In this document: in pieces, positions 23,201 to 33,562 of the stretch | Layout: every line of letters starts with the position of its first letter | Position numbering within the stretch: position 1 is the first letter of the stretch | Assembly: GCA_006384855.1 (NCBI GenBank) | Contig: VCJN01002381.1 | Location: forward strand, 62,001 to 126,000 | Length of the DNA stretch: 64,000 bases | Source of the DNA: Tetraselmis striata | Lineage: Eukaryota > Chlorophyta > Chlorodendrophyceae > Chlorodendrales > Chlorodendraceae | Direction: 5' to 3' | Notes under the pieces: model-generated | What the model was told of the DNA's origin: nothing | What the model saw: only the letters and a program-made list of their open reading frames with translations | Database searches by the model: none | Program-made: the position numbers and the translations under genes

Positions 23201-26200
23201 TGGAGAGAAGGACTCATATATAAACAGTTTCTCAAGAAAAGAAATTAGGTGTGTTCTTAGTTCCTCTAATTCTGAAGGTGACAAGCGCGCAACAGGGGGG
23301 CATGACTGGGTAGCCTGGGGGCATGCGTCGCGGGGTCATGCTCCAACGCAGTCTTAACTCATGCAGGACAAAGCGGCGCGCCTGGACATGTGCCCCCCCT
23401 ATGCAACCCCAACGCCATTGCTAGATCAAACGGGGAGCAGCCCACTGACATTTCTACCGAATTAATTCTTCTCACCATCTGTGACAATCTGTATATTTTT
23501 CCTGCAGGAACTTGAGCATCAGGAACAAGACTACGGCGTAATTGTAGAAGGTTGTCAAGACCAGGGCGTAATTGTGGAAGGTTGTCAAGTGGAGAGCATA
23601 TTGGTTTATGCTTCCGCAATGAGTATCTGATCTGAGCTGTATAAGCTGCAGACTGGCCAGTGTCAATTGCATTTATCTCATCATCTATGTCGAGCTCATC
23701 ACTCTCTTTAGTGGCATTGTATTGTTTAACAATGGCACACAAATAAACTGTGTCAGGGTCATGCTTGGCAATCTCTTTGGCCATGGCATTAGCATGAACT
23801 ATTCTGACATTAGCCTGGCGGGGCTCTGTTTATTTGGCATTGGACTTTCAGTCCTGTGGGAAATGTCATCAGACCAGATTCCCAAGCAACATGTGGGTTG
23901 TGTTGTTTCAGAAACTGCATAGGAATTGCATAGGTTTAAAACCCTAAAACCAGATTGAAATTGTTCTGTAACAGTGTGACTGTGAAGTCAATGGGTATTG
24001 TGTAATTGTTGATATTCAATTCAAAAGTGATTTTTTGTGAAGCGAGAGCCATTCTACCATCAGCAAGAATAACTCTTACTTTATTTTGAAGTGGTGTAGT
24101 TGGTATTCTATTTTCTTTGACATACATACTTGGTGCTAGCAAAGTTCAAAGTAGCACCGCTGTCAACCAGTACGGAACCTGTTATATTAAATTCAGCACA
24201 GGTGGGATGTAACAACAATAAATCATGATCAGACTTGCTGGTAACAAAACATTTTTCTGTCATCATACGTGACTGATGGGACTTATTGGCTTTTGGTTTA
24301 TACTTCTTACCTTGCTGTTCAGCCAGCATGGTTTTGAGTTCTTCGGTGGTAACTACATCATTAATTGCCTGTGCTGAAAGTTCCTCAACAATACAGTCAG
24401 CCGGGTAGACATCAACTTACCACTCAGTGGGTCCCATAGGTTCAGTATCAGTTGCTGAACTGGGTGTGTGAAACAAATATGTTCCAAGCGGGTAGCTGTG
24501 AATTTTCTTATATTTTGAAAGCAGCGGTTTCCAGGGTTGTCCTATTTGTGAGGACCATCTGGGCATAACAATAATACCTCTTGTGTCAAAGGGTGACTCC
24601 TGTCTTTGCATCGCAAAATGCTGCAAGATAGGCAGGGCTGTGTCAGCATACACTGGATTGATGAACACAGTTTTACCTTTGATGTCCTGTTGCAGAAATG
24701 GTTTTTCAGCACTGCAATAATCTGAACAGACAACATCATATGCTGAGGCACATGCATCAAAAGTGACTGGACCATAGGCAGTCTCTTGAATTCTGCTCGG
24801 TCAAACACAACAGAGTCTGTTGAACATGCATTTGGTTTTACATATTTATTAGTTTTAGTGTCATTCTTTCGACTGTTGTTTTTGGTACGCATTCCGCTCA
24901 CTCGAGATCTCTTTTTGCATGATAGTCAGTTTGATCGAATTCTGCTTGGTCAAACACAACAGAGTCTATTGAACATGCATTTGGTTTTACATATTTATTA
25001 GTTTTCGTGTCATTCTTTCGATTATTGTTTTTGGTATGCATTCTGCTCACTCGAGATCTCTTTTTGCATGATAGTCAGTTTGGCGTGCAGTCTAGCATGT
25101 ATTTTTTGGTCTTTGACATTTTTGTCTATATTTTCTCTGCACCCTGTCTCGTCCGCGATGTCGGTAACAAGGTGTGAATGAGCTCAGGAACACCCATGAG
25201 CTTCATGCTCAGGTTGCGAGTCGGACGGGTTCAGTGCCGCGGGAGCGCAATGCTCAGCCATATCGACATCTGTATCCTCGATCCCATGCAGGCGGGGCTG
25301 AGCAGGCAGTTTAGCAGTGCACGCATTTTCGCATGGACTCGACGACATGTCAGTGTCAATTGTCTCAATTACATTGAGAGGCACATGTTGGCATGCCGCC
25401 CAACACCGTCATTTGTTTTTGTAACAGTCGGTCTTGTCGACTTGCTTGGCTAGCTTAGTAGCAGCCACTTTGGCTTTGAACTGTTCTTTGTCATGTTCAG
25501 ACGCATAGCGGCATTCATAAATTGAGTGGCCCTTTTGCCACATTTGGCGCACTCACCAGAGAAGCGACTCTTTTTTCGTGGGCTATTGGGCAAGCTGTTC
25601 TGAGCAGTAGGGCGACTCGGGGCAGAACTGGTCGACGCTCCGTTGTTGCGTGACCACGGGTTTCTGGAGGTCGGCATATGACGACGACCAGAATAGTCCT
25701 CGTAGCGACGCTTGTGGTTCTTGATGTTGGCTTGCCTCCGTTTGGCGGTCTCGACAGCGAGGCGGTGCTCCTCGTCGATAGCCGAGATATGTCTGAAAAG
25801 CACTTCATGAGTCGAGACAGTCTTGTTGGCGTAGCGTGGTCAGCCATCTTCTGCACCTCGGCTCTTTCGTGCTTGGGAATCGCCTGCAAAATACGTTGCA
25901 CTTGCAAGTACTCAGGCACAGCAAAAGGTTCATGCAGCAAGGCAAACGCAGCTTGTAGGTTGCGCTGCAAGTCGACACAACAAGAAGCCATCTTGGGGTC
26001 GCTCGGCTTGATGCAATATGTCGCGCGCTTAGTCTCCGACGGTTGTCTGACAGGCGTTGGGGAAAGCGGCCTTGAAGAAAGCTTGTTTCCATTCTTGATA
26101 GTTGGCGAAGTGAGTCAGGACCTCGCAGCCCATGACAATGCGAACCTGAAGCTCATGGCTGTTGAGCACAAGTTGGTGGGTGTGAGCCGCGATAGAATCG

Positions 26201-26666
26201 GCAGTGAACTGGCGACCGAGCCATGCCTCCATCTCGGGAATCCAAAGCTTGTTGCGGTCGGAAATCTCCTTGTCGACATTCTCCAGAAAGGCCTTGACTG
26301 CCGGGAAGTCATGAACGTCGGCGAGCTTGTGAAATATGTTCCGGGTTGGCGCCATAACACGGGATTCCAACATCTTCTGAGACTCGAAAACTGAGACCCT
26401 AAAACCCGTTGTCGAGACTCGACAATTTGACGCATAGATTGCAGCTCCGTCGGCGGGTGGATCACCGTGAGGGTAATCGGCTTGACGGGCGCTCCATTGC
26501 GATGCCATGGCGATACGCGGCTCGGATAAAGGTGAAAGGGTTATAATCGCTACCAGGGGTCGGCATGACCAGCGAAATCGCGAATGTATCGTATCGTCGT
26601 GCGTGCGAGAGCATGTCGCTATGGGCCAGCAGGTGGGGATGGATCGTAACAGGAAGCCGAAACCAT

Positions 26667-26777
26667 TGTAAGTACTCGTGGCAGTACCTAATGAAATTGG
26701 GCTCTACTCGTAGTGTTTGGCGAATTAAGTTGGTTGCAGAATGTAATCTGTTACAATATGCCGGTGGCATTACATAT
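26667..26777 (-). repeat. 5' LTR of Gypsy copy 1, first piece
   Basis: This is the gag-proximal end of the LTR, homologous to the start of 49279-49633. It stops at ACATAT, where the PAT-like element begins. The LTR resumes at 28634. Confidence 0.8.
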
Positions 26778-28633
26778 GGTCAGATGTAGTCATCTAGAGG
26801 TTTGCAGTACTTAGCAATGTTGTACTGCGCACGATCCCCGCGGTCGGCGCACGGACTGGGGCCTGCCGGCCCGCACCAGCACCACGACCTGAGGGATCCG
26901 CCCTCGGGCACCGGCACTCTCTGCTTTGCGCTCGCCTCAACCGGCTCGCGCAAGCAGTCTCGACTCTAGCAGTCGAGCAGAGTGTCAGCTTACTCTATGC
27001 CGACTCGGACCCGAGCCTCAGCCTCCCGAGACGCTACACCTTCCCCACCCCGCGACAGCAGGATGCCCCATCGTCCTGTACCGGAAGACGCCCTAGTCGA
27101 CGACGCCCCGGGCGGCGCCACTGCGGCATCCATCGCGGAATTGGAGAAACGCCCAACGGCCCAAGCAATAGCCCTGGAGAAGCGGCTGGCCGAGCAGTTC
27201 GAGGCGGCTACGGCCGCCTTACTCGCTCGACTGGCCCCTCCCGTGCTATCGCCTCCTCCCAAAGGCACCCAGCCAGCCATTCCCGCGGGCGCGCCTGCGC
27301 CCGAGGGTGGTGAGCAAGGAGCGCAAGAGCCCCTTCCTGCTGAGCTAGACGCACTCGACACCGAGCTCGAGTACGTCGACTTCGCCTACTTCGGTCAAGT
27401 CCCCCCTTCCGGTCTGGAGCCACCCCCACGCGACGGCGACGAGCCTCGCTTGTGGATTCTGACCGGCGACGACACCGAATTGGAAAAACGCCTGACGGCC
27501 CAAGCAATAGCCCTGGAGAAGCGGCTGGCCGAGCAGTTCGAGGCGGCTACGGCCGCCTTACTCGCTCGACTGGCTCCTCCCGTGCAACCGCCTCCTCCCA
27601 AAGGCACCCGGCCAGCCATTCCCGCGGGCGCGCCTGCGCCCGAGGGTGGTGAGCAAGGAGCGCAAGAGCCCCTTCCTGCTGAGCTGGACGCACTCGACAC
27701 CGAGCTCGAGTACGTCGACTTCGCCTACTTCGGTCAAGTCCCCCCTTCCGGTCTGGAGCCACCCCCACGCGACGGCGACGAGCCTCGCTTGTGGATTCTG
27801 ACCGACGACACCGCCGCCCACGGCCTCGCGGAGCAGCGGGGTCTGACAGCGTACGACAAGTACTTGTATCTTCACTGTCATGCTAAGGCCTGCGGCCAAT
27901 CCCTGGCGGTACGGCCGTCACTGCAGTACAGTGTACAGTACCTGGGCCGCCCGTCCCGCGCACGGCGCCCGCGCCCGGGCTCAGGAGCGCCATGGACGGT
28001 GTCGATGGCGGCCGAGCCCCACCTTCTTGCCGACCTCTCTCCGGCGCCCGCCTGCCGACCAAGTTTTGGAGCGTCTCCCCGCTGGAGCCTTCCGCCGCTT
28101 GGTCCTTTTCAGCCACTCCCACTGACTGGCTGCGGGACGCCCGCCTGGCGGCGGGCGCCCAGCCGCCCCCCAGTGTCACGTGGGCATCGCACAGGTTGCG
28201 CAAAGGCGCGGCCTCGGCAGCGAGTTGCTATGCTGCGTTGCTGCTGCTAGCTCGTCCCCGTCCGGCCGCTACACTTCGCTACCTGAGCAAGCCTTTGGCT
28301 TTCTTCTCTGGCAAATCGTGCCTCCTTGGGTAAATGGTCAGATGTAGTCATCTAGAGGTTTGCAGTACTTAGCAATGTTGTACTGCGCACGATCCCCGCG
28401 GTCGGCGCACGGACTGGGGCCTGCCGGCCCGCACCAGCACCACGACCTGAGGGATCCGCCCTCGGGCACCGGCACTCTCTGCTTTGCGCTCGCCTCAACC
28501 GGCTCGCGCACCCACCCACCCACAGCCATCTTTTTGCGCTAGGAGACACCCAGGCCAAGCCTGTGGTTCTCGTCTTAGCCTCCAATGTAAGCGAGCTGAC
28601 ATTCTTTGGCAAATCGTGCCTCCTTGGGTAAAT
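26778..28633 (+). mobile_element. Small PAT/DIRS-type element with split direct repeats
   Basis: The order is A1 (26778-26952), an ORF region, B1 (28309-28335), A2 (28336-28510), about 96 bp, then B2 (28607-28633). A1 and A2 are both 175 bp and essentially identical; B1 and B2 share about 27 bp ending CCTTGGGTAAAT. This A1-ORF-B1-A2-B2 layout is the hallmark of PAT/Ngaro-type tyrosine-recombinase retrotransposons. The ORF region encodes a gag-like protein with coiled-coil and Pro-rich parts, and near 28190 a recombinase box ASHRLRKGAASAA. No reverse transcriptase is seen, so it is a non-autonomous derivative. It sits inside a Gypsy LTR without an obvious target duplication, as expected for recombinase-driven insertion. 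The near identity of A1 and A2 suggests a young insertion. Confidence 0.8.
26982..28250 (+). CDS. Gag-like ORF of the PAT-like element with a 113-residue tandem duplication
   Basis: An open frame of about 422 residues. After an N-terminal Ser/Arg/Pro-rich part come two near-identical 113-residue units (period 339 bp, about 27138-27476 and 27477-27806). Each starts with a predicted helix (IALEKRLAEQFEAATAALL), continues with a Pro/Ala/Gly-rich linker and ends with an acidic stretch (DALDTELEYVDFAYFG). The tail is low-complexity. It is probably a structural (gag-like) protein by position; no zinc knuckle is visible. The duplication is recent since the copies differ at only a few bases. Confidence 0.5.
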   Translation: MSAYSMPTRTRASASRDATPSPPRDSRMPHRPVPEDALVDDAPGGATAASIAELEKRPTAQAIALEKRLAEQFEAATAALLARLAPPVLSPPPKGTQPAIPAGAPAPEGGEQGAQEPLPAELDALDTELEYVDFAYFGQVPPSGLEPPPRDGDEPRLWILTGDDTELEKRLTAQAIALEKRLAEQFEAATAALLARLAPPVQPPPPKGTRPAIPAGAPAPEGGEQGAQEPLPAELDALDTELEYVDFAYFGQVPPSGLEPPPRDGDEPRLWILTDDTAAHGLAEQRGLTAYDKYLYLHCHAKACGQSLAVRPSLQYSVQYLGRPSRARRPRPGSGAPWTVSMAAEPHLLADLSPAPACRPSFGASPRWSLPPLGPFQPLPLTGCGTPAWRRAPSRPPVSRGHRTGCAKARPRQRVAMLRCCC

Positions 28634-28792
28634 CTATCATGTAGCGGTCCGACTCGGTACCGCGGATAGGCAGCTAGCTAGTATCCTGATGATTAAGGTG
28701 TTGTAGCGCGGCCGTACTGTATGTTACAAGGAATATTACCGGCGTCTGGTTGTGGCCGTACCAGCAGTAATAAGACGCATGCTGAAATATCA
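28634..28792 (-). repeat. 5' LTR of Gypsy copy 1, second piece
   Basis: Homologous to the middle of the LTR at 49279-49633 (AGCGGTCCGACTCGGT and following). It ends at AAATATCA, where the pogo-like transposon begins. Confidence 0.8.
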
Positions 28793-31700
28793 GGAGGAGT
28801 GTCACCCAATTGGCCACACCAACAATTGGCCATAAAATCTAGTTTTCACAGAATAACTTTGTAAAGAAAACGAATTTGCCCCATAACCTTGGTACCCTCG
28901 GATTCCTCAGCTCCTCAGCTTTCCGGAGATGGTCTCAAATCTGGGATCGGGCCCTTGACCGGCCGGCTACGGTCAGCGGCCCGGCCCGATGTCAACTGAT
29001 CCGGGTTCAAAATCAGCACATTGTTAAGCACTCGCACCACCTGCCCGACCTCTCCGCTCACCACCGACCTCCCCCACACACCCGAGGCGTCTTTGGAGGT
29101 GGCCTCGGAGCTATGGCTCGTCGCGTGCCGCTCCAGGCGGTTCGTGCCGATGAGCGTGCCGTTATACAGCGCGAGTTTTCTGCTATTTTTGCTGCCGCTC
29201 CTGGCGCTGGTCGCCGTCGGCCGAAAGAAGCACGCTCGCGCTAGGACCCAGTCCAGAGCCCATGCCAACGCAACGTCGAGGGTAAGCTTCGCTAAAGGCC
29301 GTCGAAAGCAGCCCGACCATGGCCGTGGCTCGTACAATCTGTGGAGCGAGGAGGACATGGAGGGCGCCCGAACTGAGCTTGCTGAGGGTGCCAACACCAA
29401 GAACCCACACATGGAGTTCAATCTGAAGAAGACTGCACACAAGTGGAACATACCGCGGAAAACCCTGGAGCGCTACTTCCACAAACTTGGCTATTTTGAC
29501 GCTGTGAAGAGTGCATCTGGCAAGGGTAGAGGGATTCTAACGCGCGATGAGGAGGAGGAGATAGTTCAGCTCGTCCTCGCCCAGCATGATGCAGGAATGG
29601 CCCTGAACCACACCCAACTCAAATGGGTGATCATGGAGGTCGTGCGAAGGGTGCCTGGGAAAGCCAACACTGCAACTGGAAAAGCATGGCTGAACAACAA
29701 CAAGCCCAGCTACACATGGTACCGCCGCTTTCTGGAGCGGCACTCAGACCGGATCCGGAGCCGGGTCGTTGAGAATCTGGACCCCAAGCGGTGGAAGGTA
29801 ACACTAGATGACCTGAAATCTCTGTACGACATCTTGGACAATCTGAGGAAGATCTACCCTGACTTGCCTGCGCGCAACGTCTGCAACCTGGACGAGACAA
29901 GCATTACCCCTGAGCGGCGGAAGTCCAGGGTGTTAGCGGCGAAGGGAGCGCGGCGAACACACACACTATGTAACGAGGCGCGGTTTTCTATGACAGCATT
30001 GCCGGTCGTCTTTGCGGACGGGAGCGAGATGCCTCCCCACTTCATCATCAAGGGCAAGAGGCGGCCTAAGTGGTGGGGCAGTCAGAAGTATTCTGTGGAC
30101 TTGTTGGGGACAGAATTTACATACGCTACCCTTGCAGTGCAGGCTAACGGCTGGATGGACTCCGAGATTTTTCTAGCTTGGTTCACCGAATACTTCCTAC
30201 CTTTCACCGCTGATCGCCGGTCCGAGAAGACGCCGGTCATCCTCGTGCTTGATAACTTTTCTGGCCACGATGATCCCGCAACACTGAAAATGGCAAGAGA
30301 GAACAATGTCATCATGGTGGGCTCCCCCCCCACTCTACACACATTACCCAACCCTTGGACGTCACCCTGATGAAGCCCCTCAAGGACTTCTGGACCAAGA
30401 TGCTGGCGGTGGACGGCCTAGTTGATCCATGGGACGTATACACGGAGCATGATGTCATCAGGCTGTTGTGCGAGCGAGCGCCCATCCTGGGCAGGAGGGA
30501 GGGACACCCAGCGGAGTTCTGGAGCCCATGGGCGAAGGCTTTCACCCCAGACAACATACGGGCTGCTTTTCGTTCTACAGGGATCTGGCCTACCAACTTC
30601 CAGGCAGTCGCAGACCAAGCCTACGTCATGTGCAGCCCATCAGAATCCATAGACTCTACGCCAGTTGGCGGGAACGTACCTCTTGCATCGTCTACTCAGC
30701 AAGAGGCGCAGCCCTCCGCCACAACTGCGACACCGCTTGCTGGCCGCCGCTCAGCCTCAACTAACGAGTCTGCCACTCAGCCGCTCCCCACCGCCATCAT
30801 GACGGCCTTCAACCAGCAAGAGTTGCAGCTCCAGGCGGAGATCGTGGAGGCAGAGCGCAAGCAGGAGGCATTGCGGCGCAAGCTGGAGCAAATGCGGAGG
30901 AAGCGGGGCGTCTTGGAGGCGTTTTCAGTGGATGTGGCGACCATCTGCCACGTCTTCGTCAACAACGACAACCGGCCTACGAAGCGCACACGGCGGGACG
31001 GGCGAGGCAGGACTGAGGCGTTAGTGTTGAACACCGCTGAGCAGGTTGCAACGGCTGAGGCGAAGCTCATGCTGCGAGACAACAAGAAGAGCATGAAGGT
31101 GGAGATCAAGGCTGCCAAGCAAGCAGCAAGGGACGCCACACGCTCACTTTTCAAGAAGACCTCTGAAGTTGCCTCAGCCGCCAACGCCTCTCTCCGGTGG
31201 GCTGAGAAGGCACATGTCCACGCAGACACCGCCGCCAACCCTTCAGCGACCAAGGCGGTTGCTGAATCCGCCGCGAGGCAGGCTCATGCAGCAGTCGAGA
31301 AGGCGGTCACCTGGTGCCAGACTGCAGCTGACGAGCTCCCCGCGTGCAGCGAGGCGCTCACTGCATCCCTTCATACCAAGGCATGCGTCGACAAGGCGGA
31401 GGAGCAGCTGAGGCGACTTCAGGCTGCATCGTTGGGCATGCAGGTAGAGGAGGAGGAGGAGGAACAAGATGACGAGGAGGACGATGAGGATAAAGTTCAG
31501 GAGGAGGGCGAAGGGGGCGCTGGTGCGGACGCACCAGCAAGGCAGCGACGAAGACCGCAAGTTGATCCCGCCGTCGCGTTCGAGGCTGCACAGGCACATG
31601 TTGACTCAGCCCGGCAGGCCATCGAGACAGCCCGCCCTCACGCAGATAGGGCAGCGACCTCAACACTTCAGGCAGCAGCTAGGGAGGCATTCAGCAAGGC

Positions 31701-32210
31701 TGTGAAGCCCAAGGCAACCAGATGTCGCTGCGCAACAGCTGTCGCACATCGTGCTGCCGACCCCCGCCCACCTCTTCAGGACATCACGAACCGCCCACCG
31801 ACCGCCGATGCCTAGCGATGCCCGTCCCCCAACCGCCCAGCCACCGCCCCGTAACCTAGACGCCCCGAGCGTTTGTAAGGCTGATGGTAAGGATTATGTG
31901 AATAAACTGACTGTCGGTGGCGCTCATGGTTGCGCCCAACGACGCCAGTGGGAGCGGGCGGGACTGCCGAAGTGAGAGCGGTACCGGTGTGGCCAAACAC
32001 AGGGAGCCGACGTTTTTTTAAATGCACGACCCACCTACCTGTGACCGGCTGGAACATAACCGTCCGGTCGACAAATCAGGCCGTACGACTTGTGGCAGAT
32101 AGCCCTATAGATACAGTTCCCATATCCAGGGTCGGGAGGACCATCATGCCAAACCTAGCTCAGATACAGTTAAGAATGTCCTTAACATGGCCAACATGCC
32201 CAAATCCTCC
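28793..32210 (+). mobile_element. Pogo-like (Tc1/mariner superfamily) DNA transposon
   Basis: It interrupts the Gypsy LTR and carries a DDE transposase. The ends form an imperfect inverted repeat: the left end starts GGAGGAGTG and has TTGGCCA about 20 bp in. The right end, read in reverse, starts GGAGGATTT and has TTGGCCA at a similar place. The element is about 3.4 kb, longer than typical pogo elements because of a long C-terminal coding extension. A clean TA target duplication could not be read, since the junction bases are diverged from intact LTR copies. Confidence 0.7.
29021..31815 (+). CDS. Pogo-like DDE transposase, frameshifted, with long acidic coiled-coil C-terminus
   Basis: The transposase would bind the element ends and cut and join DNA in the nucleus. 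N-terminal Psq-like helix-turn-helix region: NIPRKTLERYFHKLGYF (about 29447). A second DNA-binding helix region lies around ILTRDEEEEIVQLVL to YRRFLERHSDRIRSR. The DDE catalytic domain has its first Asp in CNLDETSITP (29891) and its second in ILVLDNFSGHDD (30251). The third is in QPLDVTLMKPLKDFW (30358), about 35 residues after the second. The first frame ends at 30370 and the second, open from 30355 to 31815, takes over. The shift falls in an 8-base C run (30324-30331), so it may be a real disabling indel or a homopolymer error. After the catalytic core comes a roughly 400-residue Ala/Glu/Lys-rich helical tail with an acidic block (EEEEEEQDDEEDDEDK). The exact start is uncertain; the first 100 residues may include intron or leader sequence. 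Confidence 0.75.
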
Positions 32211-32292
32211 TTACAGCATCATGATTACTTGGCCATCTCGGCGTCGCAGGTTTGTGGTGGTACTAGGGTAGTCGCTAGGCGTAACCCTAACA
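32211..32292 (-). repeat. 5' LTR of Gypsy copy 1, third piece
   Basis: The outer end of the LTR (GTCGCAGGTTTGTGGTGG, then GTAGTCGCTAGGCG), matching 20220-20297. The LTR ends at about 32292 (sense start TGTTAGGGTT). Confidence 0.75.
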
Positions 32293-33562
32293 TCGCCAGT
32301 CGTTTCACCGTCTGCCTCGAGTGATATTGCTAGTGGAAGCTCGGCCTGTGACGGCCTGGCTCGACGCAGGGTGTGTATTCGAATTCTTATTTTTGAGGTT
32401 TCTCTAAAATCTAAATCTACTAGCTAAGCACAGCGGTGCTTGGTTCGACAAAATTGGGACTTGTCTGTTGAGCGCAGCCCCGGAGGCTGGCTCTCTCGGG
32501 CCGGTAGGCGGAACCCCGATACGGTGTCGGGAGGGTTGTGTACTCGCCCCGGAGGCTCATCGTGCATCCCCCGCCCCTTGTGGGCTAGTTTTCGGCGCCC
32601 TTGTGGAAGCCGCCTCGGCCGTTTTTCGAACGACTCCGGACGTGCGCCGAACGCATGGACTTCTCTTTGTACCCCGCTTGCGCCCACGTGACGTGTGAGG
32701 GCCCATAATCTAAACGGCCCAATCGCGGAGGTGATGGTGAGTGGAAGTGATCGGAGCATCTTATAGTGGGAGCAGCGAGCCGGGCTCGAGCTGCGGGGAC
32801 TGTATGTGGGCAGGAAGAGAGTGGAAACAGAGCGCCCGGCGGGCCGGGATGTAGGCACGCGCCGTGCTGGAAGTAGACAGCTGGTACCATGGTACCCTGG
32901 GCGGCATTCTCTCTGCCGGTGTGCAGATGGCCAAGTCTGATGCGTGTGCTCGTGCGTGTGCTCGTGCGTGCCCACTCTGCGTCTTCTCATGTTACTGCTT
33001 CCACCCCGCAGTCGCTGTAGAGGACCTTTCTGATTGCCTTTTGTTTTGGTGATTTCCGATATCGCCTTCTGCTGCTAGCTCATGTAATCATGAGTAGACA
33101 GCTGCGCGCGCGGAAAGGCGCGTGACCATGTGTCCGGGCGGTGCTAGGGTATCGGACGGTGCTAGGGCATCAGGCAGATCCCACCAGGGCCGGGCTGGCC
33201 GGATAGCACAGACGGTATCGCTTGCATGGCAATGCAACGACATCGGGTATGGGATCCTTCGTGCCCCAGACACTGGAAAGGAACGGTGAAATGGGATCCG
33301 ATGACACCGATCACATGACACTGCCGCCGTGAAGGTGTGGGCGATATCGGATGGGGTGTTTGGTGACTCATGTGCTGGGTATCCTGTGCGGTGCAGCGAT
33401 GCTGCTCGCGGGTTAAAAATGCTGCCCCGAGGTATGTCGGTATGGCATATGATGCTCATGTGGAACTATTCTCGAGGTTGTGCCTGTCTGCCAGCATCTC
33501 CTCTGAAGCAGAACCCCCCCCCTTCTCCCCCCCCCCCCCCCCCCCCCTTGGAACCGGCACAG
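32293..33562. other. No firm gene; probable upstream part of the TLDc gene
   Basis: No recognisable exon was found. The 5' exons of the TLDc gene should lie here if the gene is complete. A dispersed repeat block (33015-33088) and a C tract (about 33527-33547) are present. The C tract directly precedes the first exon I can support and could serve as its polypyrimidine tract. Confidence 0.35.
33015..33088 (+). repeat. Dispersed repeat, copy in plus orientation
   Basis: The segment around GGACCTTTCTGATTG and GATATCGCCTTCTGCTGCTA recurs reversed at about 40105-40170, in part at 39889-39918, and loosely reversed at 58733-58758. Identity is high over about 65 bp, but the element type is unknown. 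Confidence 0.55.

Larger units (their letters stand above)
19935..32292 (-). mobile_element. Ty3/Gypsy chromovirus fossil, copy 1, with two nested insertions
   Basis: The element reads on the minus strand from its 5' LTR (high coordinates) to its 3' LTR at 19935-20297. Parts in order: gag about 26508-25520 with a zinc knuckle (CAKCGK), methyltransferase-like domain about 24901-24417, protease about 24180-23936 (LVDSGATLNFAS), RT about 23284-22766 (YLDD in LVYLDDVLIF), RNase H about 22619-21950, integrase about 21761-21187, and a chromodomain about 20745-20560 (VLDFSIERRED, then VRWLNYDSSHDNWEPY). The chromodomain marks it as a chromovirus. The primer site beside the 5' LTR is TGGTTTCGGCTTCCTG at about 26665-26650. 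The 5' LTR is split by a PAT-like element and a pogo-like transposon. The body is broken in many places. Confidence 0.85.
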
